DNA of 64,000 nt from Lachnospiraceae bacterium (GTDB lineage Bacteria > Bacillota > Clostridia > Lachnospirales > Lachnospiraceae). Position numbers and translations under genes: made by a program. The stretch covers positions 62,001-126,000 of the forward strand of contig JAQUXP010000002.1 of the NCBI GenBank assembly GCA_028692395.1, written 5' to 3'. How positions within the stretch are numbered: the first letter of the stretch is position 1; each line of letters starts with the position of its first letter. Under the pieces are notes generated by a model, which had not been told where the DNA came from, did no database searches, and worked only from the letters and a program-made list of their open reading frames with translations. Below are positions 18,884 to 29,358 of the stretch, in pieces.

Positions 18884-19753
18884 ATGGAAGTTACCCTTGC
18901 AAAAACAGCCGGTTTCTGTTTTGGAGTAAAGAGAGCAGTGGACGAGGTGTATCACCAATGCGAAATCGCCGCCAGAGATAAAAAAAAGGTATATACCTAC
19001 GGACCGATTATTCATAATGATCAGGTGGTTCGTGATCTGGAAGCTATGGGTGTTCAGGTATTACATGGAACGGATGACCTGGAGAAGCTTGAGAAAGCAC
19101 CGGGAACCATCATTATTCGTTCCCATGGAGTTGCCCGGAGAATCCAGCAGCTGATGGAAGCTACCGGACTGGAGATCGTGGATGCCACCTGTCCTTTTGT
19201 GAAAAAGATTCATCATATCGTGGAACGGGAAAGTCTGGCTGGCTCCTATATTATGATAATCGGAGATCCCACACATCCAGAGGTAGAAGGAATTCGGGGA
19301 TGGTGTGCAACAGATGAAGTTTCAGTTGTCAAGAATGCATCAGATTTGGATAATTTACCCGATTTGGTTGGTAAAAAAATCTGCATTGTTGCACAGACGA
19401 CATTTAATTACAACAAATTTCAAGAATTAGTTGAAATATTTTCAAAAAAGAGGTATGATAGTAGTGTTTTAAATACTATCTGTAATGCAACCGCCGAGAG
19501 ACAAAAAGAAGCATACCAGATAGCCAGGCAGGTAGATGCCATGATTGTGATAGGCGGCAGACATAGCTCAAACACGCAAAAGCTATATAATATCTGCAGG
19601 GAAGAATGTAAAAATACTTACTTTATAGAGACACTCGTTGATTTGGATTCAAAGCCTTTTCAATCATTTCGTCACGTAGGTATTACAGCAGGGGCATCGA
19701 CCCCAAATAAAATAATTGAGGAGGTTCAAAAATATGTCAGAATTAAGTTTTGA
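18884..19753 (+). CDS. ispH: 4-hydroxy-3-methylbut-2-enyl diphosphate reductase
   Basis: KTAGFCFGVKRAVD, RSHGV, DATCPFVKK, GGRHSSNTQKL, ITAGASTP. Confidence 0.95.
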   Translation: MEVTLAKTAGFCFGVKRAVDEVYHQCEIAARDKKKVYTYGPIIHNDQVVRDLEAMGVQVLHGTDDLEKLEKAPGTIIIRSHGVARRIQQLMEATGLEIVDATCPFVKKIHHIVERESLAGSYIMIIGDPTHPEVEGIRGWCATDEVSVVKNASDLDNLPDLVGKKICIVAQTTFNYNKFQELVEIFSKKRYDSSVLNTICNATAERQKEAYQIARQVDAMIVIGGRHSSNTQKLYNICREECKNTYFIETLVDLDSKPFQSFRHVGITAGASTPNKIIEEVQKYVRIKF

Positions 19754-20840
19754 ACAAATGTTGGATGAATCATTTAAAACCATCAGAAACGGAGAAGTAG
19801 TAGAGGGTACTGTCATCGATGTGAAAGACGATGAGATTATCTTAAATATCGGATATAAAGCAGACGGAATCCTTACAAAGAATGAATATTCTAATGACTC
19901 CAGTGTTGATCTGAGAACCATCGCTCAGCCAGGCGACAAGATGGAAGTTAAGATCCTGAAAGTCAATGACGGAGAAGGACAGGTTCTGCTTACTTATAAG
20001 AGACTTGCAGCAGAAAAAGGCAACAAGAGAATTGAAGAAGCATTCGAGAACCATGAAGTACTGACAGCAAAGGTTGCTCAGGTATTAAACGGTGGTTTAA
20101 GCGTTGTTGTAGAAGAGGCTCGTGTATTTATTCCTGCAAGCCTTGTATCTGATGCTTATGAGAAAGATCTTACCAAGTATGCAGATCAGGAGATTGAATT
20201 CGTTATCACAGAATTCAACCCAAGAAGAAGACGCATCATCGGTGACAGAAAGCAGCTTATCGTTGCAGAAAAAGCAAAACTTCAGGAAGAACTTTTCGCA
20301 AGAATCCAGGTTGGAGATGTAGTAGAAGGAACAATCAAGAACATCACTGACTTTGGTGCATTCGTAGATCTTGGCGGAGCAGACGGCCTGCTTCATATCT
20401 CAGAGATGTCCTGGGGACGTGTTGAGAACCCAAGAAAGGTATTCAAAGTTGGCGATCCGATTACTGTTCTGATCAAAGATATTAATGGAGACAAGATTGC
20501 TCTTACCTTAAAATTCGAGGATCAGAATCCATGGTTAAACGCTTATGACAAATATGCAGCTGGAAACATTGTAGAAGGCCGTGTAGCTCGTATGACTGAC
20601 TTTGGTGCTTTCGTAGAACTTGAGCCAGGCGTTGATGCTCTGCTTCATGTTTCTCAGATTTCACATGATCATGTAGAAAAACCGTCAGATGCACTCAGCG
20701 TTGGACAGATCATTACAGCTAAGGTTGTAGATTTCAACGAAGCTGACAAGAAGATCTCCCTGAGCATGAAAGCTCTGGAATCTGCACCAGCGGAAGAGGC
20801 ATATGGGGATGAATATACAGATGAGTATACAGAGGAATAA
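19734..20840 (+). CDS. S1 RNA-binding domain protein (RpsA-like, about 4 S1 domains)
   Basis: Repeated S1 units ([57 protein letters not shown]); overlaps ispH by 20 nt. Confidence 0.92.
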   Translation: MSELSFEQMLDESFKTIRNGEVVEGTVIDVKDDEIILNIGYKADGILTKNEYSNDSSVDLRTIAQPGDKMEVKILKVNDGEGQVLLTYKRLAAEKGNKRIEEAFENHEVLTAKVAQVLNGGLSVVVEEARVFIPASLVSDAYEKDLTKYADQEIEFVITEFNPRRRRIIGDRKQLIVAEKAKLQEELFARIQVGDVVEGTIKNITDFGAFVDLGGADGLLHISEMSWGRVENPRKVFKVGDPITVLIKDINGDKIALTLKFEDQNPWLNAYDKYAAGNIVEGRVARMTDFGAFVELEPGVDALLHVSQISHDHVEKPSDALSVGQIITAKVVDFNEADKKISLSMKALESAPAEEAYGDEYTDEYTEE

Positions 20841-20879
20841 TCTGTAATCTGTAAAAATTAAACATAAGCCAGACAAAGT

Positions 20880-20921
20880 ATCAAATAAGAGGTATCCTTA
20901 GACGGATACCTCTTATTTGAT
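20880..20921. terminator. bidirectional terminator between convergent genes
   Basis: Perfect 18-bp inverted repeat atcaaataagaggtatcc-ttagac-ggatacctcttatttgat; overlaps the 3' end of the minus-strand CDS. Confidence 0.75.
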
Positions 20922-21986
20922 GCCGCAGATATACTGAATCATGCTGTGGAGATATTGATCGGAAGAGATAATATCCGAAAGGTTTGCCTCCTGATAAAGA
21001 AAGTAAGGCATGCCTTTTGGAAGCTCCGGATAGAATGCCGGATGAAAGCAGATCCTTGGCTGGGGAAGAAAGAGCCCATCCATCTTCTGGTAACAATTAG
21101 ACGCTTTCGCTCTTTCCTTGAAGCCTGTATCCACGTAGGCAGCGATACTTTTATGAAGCGCAGTGTCTTCAGCAGGAAGATAATAATAATTTTTATAATC
21201 TGTGTAATAATGCTTCATGGTTGCCTGCTTTCCATAAATCTGAAGCTCCATCTGATCTCCTGCCACATGAAGGGAACAGATGGCGTCCTCCTGTTGGATT
21301 TCCTGTGGTACAGCATCGGACAGCTGAAGGGAAAAGGAAAGACAATCTTTTAGAAGTCTACAGTTCTTTTCTGTATATGCCTCTGTGGTCAGACGAGTGT
21401 AGGAAAGCAGCGGGAGAAGATCTATCATGCCTGTGACATCTTCATAATTATGAAGCAGAAGAAGTGACAGAAGCTCTTCATCAGCAGTGGAAAGATATCT
21501 CTGATAGACAGGAATCAGCTCGCCTCCGGAAAAGGTATCCTTTCTTTGAAGCTTCTGGAAATCCTCCAGATCCTTTTGCTTCATCCCTGGGAGCCCAAGA
21601 AGGTTTTTCCAGGGCTTGAGCATCCGGTAGAGATCTGCACTCTCCAGATCTTCAAAGGGCTGAGAAAGCTGATAAAAGGCGTACTTGTGCTGAAGGTAGG
21701 GAATATCAAAACTGTTTCCGTTAAAATGTATGATACACTGGAAGGATTTTAGAAAAGTTGAAAATTCAAGCAACAGTTCTTTTTCTTCCGAAGGTCTCTG
21801 AAGAAACCACTGCTTGATGTGCCAGGTATCCTCCAGCAGGTAGGAGACACCAATCAGATAGATATGGGAGGTCCTCCAGTTTAATCCAGTCGTTTCGATA
21901 TCAAAAAAGATGGCATTTTTTGTGAAATTGCGATAAAATGCTGACAGATGATTGGACTGTTTTGTAATGTCTTTGATTTGGAACAT
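20913..21986 (-). CDS. ribonuclease H-like (YprB-type) exonuclease domain protein
   Basis: FFDIETTGLNW (DEDD exonuclease motif I), HFNGNSFDIPYL, NYEDVTGM. Confidence 0.85.
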   Translation of the reverse strand: MFQIKDITKQSNHLSAFYRNFTKNAIFFDIETTGLNWRTSHIYLIGVSYLLEDTWHIKQWFLQRPSEEKELLLEFSTFLKSFQCIIHFNGNSFDIPYLQHKYAFYQLSQPFEDLESADLYRMLKPWKNLLGLPGMKQKDLEDFQKLQRKDTFSGGELIPVYQRYLSTADEELLSLLLLHNYEDVTGMIDLLPLLSYTRLTTEAYTEKNCRLLKDCLSFSLQLSDAVPQEIQQEDAICSLHVAGDQMELQIYGKQATMKHYYTDYKNYYYLPAEDTALHKSIAAYVDTGFKERAKASNCYQKMDGLFLPQPRICFHPAFYPELPKGMPYFLYQEANLSDIISSDQYLHSMIQYICGIK

Positions 21987-22056
21987 AGCCTTATCCTCCT
22001 TCTTGTGTTATAATATCATAGAAAATACAGGAAAGAAAGAGTGAAAGAGGGTTCTC

Positions 22057-22974
22057 ATGTTTAGCAGTCAATTACTGTCACTTTCTGTCAATGGAAGTGA
22101 CCTGTATCATGTGATCAGCTGGTTTTGGATCTACAGCTTTTTGGGGTGGATCTGGGAAAGCAGTTATGTATCCATAAGAAGTCATAAACTGGTAAATCGT
22201 GGATTTGTGTCGGGTCCCGCACTCACAATCTACGGCGCCGGAGCGGTGGCGGTGTATCTGATTATGAAACCCTTTAGCGGAAATGTTTTGCTGCTGTATT
22301 TGGGCGGTGTTGCGGTAGCTACCATTCTTGAGTACATAACAGGGATGCTGATGGAGGCGATTTTTCACACGAACTGGTGGGACTACAGTCATAAAAAATT
22401 TAATCTGCAGGGGAAGATCTGTCTGGAAAGCTCTCTCTTCTGGGGTGTGATGACATTAGTTCTTTTCTATGTGTTTCAGCCCTTTGTGGATGCGGTCGTG
22501 GAACTTCTTCCAAGAATGTATGGAGAGATTACACTGAATATTGTCATGGTTGTCTATTGCGTGGATTTTGGAATGTCAGCATTTGCAGCATTTCACATCA
22601 AGGACAAGCTTATTTCCCTGGATAAAACCTGGGATGAGTTTGTGGAGTATCTGGAAAAGTCCAGGCTTGGAGAGGCAGCGGAGGCTTTGAAGGCACGGGC
22701 GTCTATGCTCCATCACGAATTCTCCGGGGAACGGACATCAGCATATCTGCTTCGCGGAAAAGAAAGTCTGGAGGCTTATCTAAATCGTATCAGTGAGATT
22801 GGTACGGAAAAAAGAGAAGAAATCACATCCAAATTTGATTCCTTCTCTGAAAAATATCTGAATGGCAAAAAAGCCATGGATAAGATCACGCAGCGTTATG
22901 TGAAGGCATATCCAAATCTGGAACTGAGCGAAAAAAGAAAGGCTGCAAGAAAAGCAAAGAAAAATAAAAAGTAA
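22057..22974 (+). CDS. putative ABC-transporter type IV / CmpB-like integral membrane protein (PF06541-type)
   Basis: WFWIYSFLGWIWES...NRGFVSGPALTIYGAGA pattern. Confidence 0.8.
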   Translation: MFSSQLLSLSVNGSDLYHVISWFWIYSFLGWIWESSYVSIRSHKLVNRGFVSGPALTIYGAGAVAVYLIMKPFSGNVLLLYLGGVAVATILEYITGMLMEAIFHTNWWDYSHKKFNLQGKICLESSLFWGVMTLVLFYVFQPFVDAVVELLPRMYGEITLNIVMVVYCVDFGMSAFAAFHIKDKLISLDKTWDEFVEYLEKSRLGEAAEALKARASMLHHEFSGERTSAYLLRGKESLEAYLNRISEIGTEKREEITSKFDSFSEKYLNGKKAMDKITQRYVKAYPNLELSEKRKAARKAKKNKK

Positions 22975-22985
22975 GGAGAAAGTAT

Positions 22986-24302
22986 ATGAAGAATTTAACT
23001 TTTCATGGTGGAATTCATCCGGATGATCACAAGATTATCTCCAAGGATCAGCCGATTAAGGCGGTTCATGCAGGAGAAAAAATGTATTATTCTGTCTCAC
23101 AGCATATCGGTGCTCCTGCCAAACCGATTGTAGCAAAGGGAGACCATGTCTGTCGTGGTCAGATGATCGCAGAGGCAGGCGGTTTCGTATCTGCTCCGGT
23201 CTATGCAACTGTGTCTGGAACGGTAGAGGGAATTGTAAAAAAAAGAATGCCGGCAGGAAATTATGCAGACTGTATTGCGGTGGCAAATGACGGAGCGATG
23301 GAAGAGACTCCATATGAAACTGCTTCAATAGATGATCTTACCAAAGAGCAGATTATCAGCCGAATCTCGGCTGCAGGTGTTGTCGGTATGGGTGGAGCAG
23401 GATTCCCCACCCATGTGAAGCTTTCTCCAAGAGAGCCGGAGAAGATAGAATATATCCTTGTAAATGGTGCGGAATGTGAGCCTTATCTGACCAGTGATTA
23501 CCGTCGTATGCTGGAGACACCGGAGAAGATTGTACAGGGACTTCAGGTGATACATAAAGTGTTCCCAGCTGCGAAGTGTTATATCTGTATCGAAGATAAC
23601 AAACCGGATTGTATTGCCATGATGCAGGAAAAATGCAAGGACGCAGATGGCATCGAGGTAAAGATTCTTCGTACAAAATATCCCCAGGGCGCAGAGCGTA
23701 TGCTGATCTATGCCGTGACAGGTCGAAAAGTGAATTCCAGGATGCTGCCGGCAGATGTGGGATGCATCGTGGATAATATTGATACGGTGGTAGCGATCTG
23801 CCAGGCAGTACTGTATGGAGAACCGCTGATGAACCGTATTATCACGGTAACGGGTAATGGGGCAGCTGTACCGGGTAATTATTATGTACCGATTGGTATG
23901 CTTATGTCAGAGGTTATTGAGCATGTGGGTGGAATCAAAGGGCAGCCGGAGAAAATCATAGCCGGTGGTCCGATGATGGGAAATGCCATGTTTTCTCTGG
24001 ATATCCCCGTAACCAAGACCTCATCAGCCATACTGATTCTTTCCAGGGATGAAGTATCACAGATGGAACCCACCGCCTGCATGAACTGTGGACGTTGTGT
24101 ACAGGCCTGTCCAGGAGGAATTCTTCCTACAAGAGTGGCAGATTTTGCGGATCATGGGGACGAGGCACAGTTTTTGGCTTTCCAGGGGATGGAATGCTGT
24201 GAATGTGGCTGCTGCAGCTATGTATGTCCGGCTAAACGCCATCTGACACAGTCTATTCGTTCCATGAGAAAGATATTACTGGCAAAAAGGAAGAAAGGAT
24301 AG
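22986..24302 (+). CDS. rnfC: electron transport complex subunit RnfC
   Basis: FHGGIHP, VGMGGAGFPTHVK, two CxxCxxCxxxCP clusters. Confidence 0.95.
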   Translation: MKNLTFHGGIHPDDHKIISKDQPIKAVHAGEKMYYSVSQHIGAPAKPIVAKGDHVCRGQMIAEAGGFVSAPVYATVSGTVEGIVKKRMPAGNYADCIAVANDGAMEETPYETASIDDLTKEQIISRISAAGVVGMGGAGFPTHVKLSPREPEKIEYILVNGAECEPYLTSDYRRMLETPEKIVQGLQVIHKVFPAAKCYICIEDNKPDCIAMMQEKCKDADGIEVKILRTKYPQGAERMLIYAVTGRKVNSRMLPADVGCIVDNIDTVVAICQAVLYGEPLMNRIITVTGNGAAVPGNYYVPIGMLMSEVIEHVGGIKGQPEKIIAGGPMMGNAMFSLDIPVTKTSSAILILSRDEVSQMEPTACMNCGRCVQACPGGILPTRVADFADHGDEAQFLAFQGMECCECGCCSYVCPAKRHLTQSIRSMRKILLAKRKKG

Positions 24303-24313
24303 GAGAAAAAGCT

Positions 24314-25285
24314 ATGAGTGAATTACTTCATGTTTCATCATCACCACATATTCGTTCCAAAGCTACCACCAGTAATATCATGCTGCTGGTTCTGATTGCA
24401 CTTTTACCGGCAACCTGTTTTGGAATCTATCTGAACGGTCCCTATGCAGCCGCAATTATTGCAGTGTCTATGATTGCTGCAGTTGGGACAGAATATCTCT
24501 ACGAAAAGCTGATGCATAAAAAAATCACAGTCACAGACGGAAGTGCTGCCGTGACGGGACTGCTGCTGGCACTGAATCTGCCTGTGTCCGTACCGATCTG
24601 GATTCCACTGATTGGTTCTGTCTTTGCAATTCTGATTGTAAAGCAGCTCTTTGGAGGTCTGGGACAGAACTTTATGAACCCGGCATTAGCTGCCAGATGT
24701 TTTTTACTGATTTCTTTTGCTTCTCATATGAATGATTTTAGCACGAACAGCTGGAGCGCAAATAAGATTGTGGATACCGTATCAGGAGCAACGCCTCTGG
24801 CAGAACTGAAAGCGGGGGGAACACCTTTGCTGACAAGTATGTTTGCAGGTACGATCAAAGGAACCATAGGAGAAACCTCTGCAGCGGCTCTTTTACTGGG
24901 TGGAATCTTCCTTGTTGTGATGAAAATCATCGATCTTCGCATACCGCTTACCTATATCGGAACATTTACTGTGTTTTATATCCTCTTTGGCGGACATGGA
25001 CTGGATCCCTACTATATTGGAGCGGAGCTCTGCGGTGGTGGTCTGATGCTTGGCGCCTGGTTTATGGCAACAGATTATGTTACACGACCGATTACCAGAA
25101 AAGGTCAGTATGTGTACGGTATTATCCTTGGTCTGCTCACTGGATTATTCCGTATCTTCGGTATGAGTGCGGAGGGTGTTTCCTATGCCATCATCTTCTC
25201 CAACCTGCTGGTACCGATTATTGAGCGCTGTACAAGACCTTCCGGTTTTGGCATAAATCCCCAAAAAGGAGGAAAACAGGCATGA
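24314..25285 (+). CDS. rnfD: electron transport complex subunit RnfD
   Basis: Polytopic, DTVSGATPLA flavinylation motif, GLGQNFMNPALAARCFLL. Confidence 0.95.
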   Translation: MSELLHVSSSPHIRSKATTSNIMLLVLIALLPATCFGIYLNGPYAAAIIAVSMIAAVGTEYLYEKLMHKKITVTDGSAAVTGLLLALNLPVSVPIWIPLIGSVFAILIVKQLFGGLGQNFMNPALAARCFLLISFASHMNDFSTNSWSANKIVDTVSGATPLAELKAGGTPLLTSMFAGTIKGTIGETSAAALLLGGIFLVVMKIIDLRIPLTYIGTFTVFYILFGGHGLDPYYIGAELCGGGLMLGAWFMATDYVTRPITRKGQYVYGIILGLLTGLFRIFGMSAEGVSYAIIFSNLLVPIIERCTRPSGFGINPQKGGKQA

Positions 25286-25902
25286 ATAAAATCATAAAGA
25301 ATACACTGGCGCTGACACTGATTACGACAGCACTCGGTACACTGCTGGGTGTTGTCCATGAGATCACACTAAAGCCCATCGAAGTACAGGAACAGCTTGC
25401 AAAGGACAAAGCTTACCGGGAAGTATTTGATAGTGCCTCCAGCTTTGAGACAGTCTCTCTTAAGGAAGGCGGCCTTGCTGAAAAACTGGATCAGGCACTG
25501 GATGCGGCAGGATATCAGGAAGAAACCATTGATGAAGTCACAAAGGCTCTTGATGCAGATGGAAATGAAGCAGGGTATGTATTTACCGTGACAACAGCGG
25601 AAGGCTACGGTGGTGATATTCAGTTTACACTTGGGGTGACCAACGATGGCGTGATGCAGGGAATCTCCTTTTTAACTATCGGTGAGACAGCAGGTCTTGG
25701 TATGCGCGCTGACACGGAGGACTTTCGAAAACAATTTCAGGACAGAAAAACCGAACAGCTTACCTACAGTAAAACCGGTGCCTCTTCCGATGATGAAATT
25801 GATGCATTAAGCGGTGCTACTATCACCACCAATGCAGTTACCAACGGAGTAAACGCAGGTCTTGTAGCATATCAGATTATGATGGAAGGGGGCACAAACT
25901 AA
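25282..25902 (+). CDS. rnfG: electron transport complex subunit RnfG
   Basis: FMN-binding domain with SGATITTNAVTNGVNAG. Confidence 0.95.
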   Translation: MNKIIKNTLALTLITTALGTLLGVVHEITLKPIEVQEQLAKDKAYREVFDSASSFETVSLKEGGLAEKLDQALDAAGYQEETIDEVTKALDADGNEAGYVFTVTTAEGYGGDIQFTLGVTNDGVMQGISFLTIGETAGLGMRADTEDFRKQFQDRKTEQLTYSKTGASSDDEIDALSGATITTNAVTNGVNAGLVAYQIMMEGGTN

Positions 25903-26600
25903 TGGAACATAAAATATTACAGAAAAATTCACCTTTGGAACGATTATACAATGGTATTATCAAAGAGAACCCAACGTTTGTTATGATGATCGGTATGTGT
26001 CCTACGCTGGCAGTTACGACATCGGTTATAAACGGTATCGGCATGGGCCTTACTACCGCAGTGATACTGACAGCATCAAATGTGATGATTGCTGCTTTGA
26101 GAAAATGTATCCCGGACGGCGTTCGTATGCCGGCCTATATCGGAATTGTGGCATCCTTTGTGACAATTGTACAGTTCCTTTTAAAAGCATATCTTCCGGA
26201 TTTGAACAGTTCACTTGGAATCTATATTCCGCTGATTGTTGTAAACTGTATTATCCTTGGACGTGCGGAAGCATTTGCAGGAAAGAACAAGGTGATTCCT
26301 TCCCTGTTTGACGGAATCGGCATGGGGCTTGGATTTACCCTGGGTCTTACCTGTATTGCGGCTTTTCGTGAGCTTTTTGGAGCAGGAACACTGCTTGGAT
26401 TTCAGATTATGCCTGCAGCATATGAGCCTGTCAATATACTGATTATGGCACCTGGTGCATTCTTTGTACTGGCAATGCTGGTGGCTCTTCAGAATCGTAT
26501 TCGCAGCAAATCCGGGAAAAATACCGCTGGAAAAGAAAGCGGATGTGACAAAACAGGCTGTGCAGGATGTGGCAATTCTGCATGCGGCGGGAAGATGTAG
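25902..26600 (+). CDS. rnfE: electron transport complex subunit RnfE, with Cys-rich C-terminal tail
   Basis: Polytopic NqrD/RnfE sequence (NPTFVMMIGMCPTLAVTTS; IPLIVVNCIILGRAEAFA). Confidence 0.93.
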   Translation: MEHKILQKNSPLERLYNGIIKENPTFVMMIGMCPTLAVTTSVINGIGMGLTTAVILTASNVMIAALRKCIPDGVRMPAYIGIVASFVTIVQFLLKAYLPDLNSSLGIYIPLIVVNCIILGRAEAFAGKNKVIPSLFDGIGMGLGFTLGLTCIAAFRELFGAGTLLGFQIMPAAYEPVNILIMAPGAFFVLAMLVALQNRIRSKSGKNTAGKESGCDKTGCAGCGNSACGGKM

Positions 26601-26611
26601 GAGGTGCCGGG

Positions 26612-27187
26612 ATGAAAGAGATTTTGATCATTGCCATAGGCGCTGCCATGGTAAATAATGTTGTATTGAGTCAGTTTTTGGGGCTGTGTCCCTTTCTTGG
26701 AGTTTCCAAGAAGATGGATACTGCCGCCGGTATGGGCGGTGCAGTTGTATTCGTCCTTACATTGTCTTCTCTGTGTACCAGCTTGATCTATCGGTATCTG
26801 CTGATTCCGATCGGCATGGAGTATCTCCAGACGATAGTGTTTATCCTTGTGATTGCGGCACTGGTTCAGCTTGTTGAGATGTTTTTAAAGAAGATGATTC
26901 CGGCTCTTTATCGTGCGCTGGGCGTCTATCTTCCGCTGATTACCACAAACTGTGCAGTACTTGGTGTTGCAATTATCAATGTTCAGAAGGAATATACTGT
27001 GCTGCAGGGTGTTGTCAATGGTTTTGCTACAGCAGTAGGCTTTACCATCGCTATCGTTTTGATGGCTGGTCTGCGTGAAAAGATGGAGCACAACGATATC
27101 CCGAAAGCATTTCAGGGGATGCCGATTGTACTTTTGACAGCGATGCTGATGTCGATCGCCTTTACAGGCTTTTCAGGTCTGGTTTAG
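26612..27187 (+). CDS. rnfA: electron transport complex subunit RnfA
   Basis: NNVVLSQFLGLCPFLGVSKK; LPLITTNCAVLGVA; RBS gaggtg upstream of 26612. Confidence 0.95.
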   Translation: MKEILIIAIGAAMVNNVVLSQFLGLCPFLGVSKKMDTAAGMGGAVVFVLTLSSLCTSLIYRYLLIPIGMEYLQTIVFILVIAALVQLVEMFLKKMIPALYRALGVYLPLITTNCAVLGVAIINVQKEYTVLQGVVNGFATAVGFTIAIVLMAGLREKMEHNDIPKAFQGMPIVLLTAMLMSIAFTGFSGLV

Positions 27188-27203
27188 AAAGGAGCAAACA
27201 TAA

Positions 27204-28010
27204 ATGTCTATATTAATTTCTATACTGGTTGTGGGCGGAAGCGGACTGATCATCGGATTACTGCTGAGTATTGCAGGAAAAAAACTGGCAGTCGAGACCG
27301 ATGAAAGAGAAGCGCTCGTCCGGGAAGCTCTTCCTGGAAACAATTGTGGTGGCTGTGGTTATCCGGGCTGTGACGGTGCTGCTGCCGCAATTATGAGTGG
27401 TGCGGCAAAGATAGATGTCTGTCCGGTTGGCGGTGCGCAGACGGCCAAAAAGATCGGAAGCATACTGGGTCAGGAGGTCAGCACAGGTCCTCGTATGACT
27501 GCTTTTGTAAAGTGTCTTGGAAACTGTGATAAAACAAGACAGGAATATGAATATACAGGAATCATGGACTGCAGTATTATGCCATTTGTTCCGGCCGGAG
27601 GTCCTGGAAGCTGCGATCACGGCTGTCTTGGCTATGGCTCCTGTGTAGCCGCCTGTCAGTTTGATGCGATCCATGTAAAGAATGGTCTGGCAGTGGTAGA
27701 ACGTGAGCTTTGTAAGGCATGTGGAGCCTGTGTACGGGTTTGTCCCCATCACCTTATCGAACTGGTTCCTTACGAGGACAAGGATTACCATGTACAGTGC
27801 TCCTCCAGCGATAAAGGAAAGATGGTTATGAACGCCTGTGAGGCCGGTTGTATCAGTTGCGGAAAGTGCGTGAAAAACTGTCCTGCCGGTGCCCTTACTA
27901 TGGAAAATAATGTACCGGTTATCAATTATGAATTATGTACAAATTGTGGAACCTGCAGGGAGAACTGTCCCCGTGGATGTATCACAACCTGGAAAGATGA
28001 GAAGCAATAA
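27204..28010 (+). CDS. rnfB: electron transport complex subunit RnfB
   Basis: LPGNNCGGCGYPGCDGAA plus additional 4Fe-4S CxxCxxCxxxCP clusters. Confidence 0.95.
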   Translation: MSILISILVVGGSGLIIGLLLSIAGKKLAVETDEREALVREALPGNNCGGCGYPGCDGAAAAIMSGAAKIDVCPVGGAQTAKKIGSILGQEVSTGPRMTAFVKCLGNCDKTRQEYEYTGIMDCSIMPFVPAGGPGSCDHGCLGYGSCVAACQFDAIHVKNGLAVVERELCKACGACVRVCPHHLIELVPYEDKDYHVQCSSSDKGKMVMNACEAGCISCGKCVKNCPAGALTMENNVPVINYELCTNCGTCRENCPRGCITTWKDEKQ

Positions 28011-28992
28011 CAGAAAAAGGGTTCCACGCCCCGGGATCGGGTGCATCCTGTCCGTCTTTTTACTGGCGGGGAGCCTTTTTACAGCCGGCTGTCAGAGAGC
28101 ATCTGACAGCCCTTCTTTGGTAAGTCGGCAGGGATTTTACTTTGATACCTCCATCACCATAAGTGTTGCCTCTGACGATGCGGAGCAGATTTTGGATGAT
28201 TGCATGAAGCTTTGCGGCGAGAAGGAACTGATCTTTAGCAGAACACTGGAAAACAGTGAGCTGTATCAAGTGAACCACAGAACACAGAATACGCTGAACG
28301 TATCTGGGGAGCTGGCAGAGGTGATCCAGACAGGGATCTCTTTTTATGAGCTCTCCGATGGGATGCTGGATATTACTATGGCTCCGGTCTGTGATCTATG
28401 GGACTTTAAAAGTGAGTCTCCTGTGCTTCCGCCAAAAGATAAAATTGTAGAGGCATTAACCCATGTGGATGGATCAGCTGTCCACATCAGTGGTACGCAG
28501 CTCTCCTTTGACCGTGATGATATTCAGATTGATCTGGGGGCGCTGGCGAAGGGCTATATTGCAGACTGTCTGAAAAGTTTTCTGAAAGATCAGGGGGTTG
28601 TCAGTGCTCAGATTAATCTGGGCGGAAATGTTCTGCTTGTAGGAAGTAAGCCGGACGGGAGTGCCTGGAAGGTAGGTATTCAAAAACCCTTTGCTGACAG
28701 GGGAACGGTAGAACAGGTCCTTGAGATTACAGACCAGTCCGTGGTATCTTCCGGTATCTATGAGCGGGAATTTGAACTGGATGGCGTGCAGTATTATCAT
28801 ATTCTGGATCCGCATACCGGCTATCCGGTTCAGACAGATCTGGCACAGGCTACCATTGTAAGCGACAGTTCTCTTCTGGGAGATGCCTACAGCACAACCT
28901 GTGTACTTCTGGGGCATGAGAAAGCAAAAAGTCTTACAGATGCTCATCAGGACGTGATTAAAAATTGCATTTTAACAGAGCGTGTGATATGA
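27997..28992 (+). CDS. apbE: FAD:protein FMN transferase (lipoprotein)
   Basis: Lipobox LFTAGC; IDLGALAKGYIAD; HILDPHTGYPV; TCVLLG. Confidence 0.93.
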   Translation: MRSNNRKRVPRPGIGCILSVFLLAGSLFTAGCQRASDSPSLVSRQGFYFDTSITISVASDDAEQILDDCMKLCGEKELIFSRTLENSELYQVNHRTQNTLNVSGELAEVIQTGISFYELSDGMLDITMAPVCDLWDFKSESPVLPPKDKIVEALTHVDGSAVHISGTQLSFDRDDIQIDLGALAKGYIADCLKSFLKDQGVVSAQINLGGNVLLVGSKPDGSAWKVGIQKPFADRGTVEQVLEITDQSVVSSGIYEREFELDGVQYYHILDPHTGYPVQTDLAQATIVSDSSLLGDAYSTTCVLLGHEKAKSLTDAHQDVIKNCILTERVI

Positions 28993-29001
28993 TAACAAGA
29001 T

Positions 29002-29358
29002 ATGAAAAAGAATGATTTTATGTTAATAGCGGTAATCCTTGCAGTGGCAGGTGCAGTTTGGCTGTTTCACAGTTTTTCTTCCCGGCAGGCAGATTATCTG
29101 ACAGTTTCCGTGGATGGAGCTATCGTGGGAGAGTATCCACTTTCCAAAGATCTGGAAATCCCAATTGGAAAAGGAAATATATGCCGGATTGAAGACCATA
29201 AGGTTTTTATGGCTTCTGCCGACTGCCCGGATCAGATCTGCGTGCATCATACTGCGATTCAGGCAGATGGTGAAACGATTATCTGCCTGCCCAATAAAGT
29301 GACATTAACCGTACATCATACAAAGCAGCAGTCTGAGGTGGATACGATTGTCTCATAA
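29002..29358 (+). CDS. NusG domain II-containing membrane-anchored protein
   Basis: N-terminal TM, CRIEDHKVFMASADCPDQICVHHTAI...CLPNKVTLTV NusG_II pattern. Confidence 0.85.
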   Translation: MKKNDFMLIAVILAVAGAVWLFHSFSSRQADYLTVSVDGAIVGEYPLSKDLEIPIGKGNICRIEDHKVFMASADCPDQICVHHTAIQADGETIICLPNKVTLTVHHTKQQSEVDTIVS

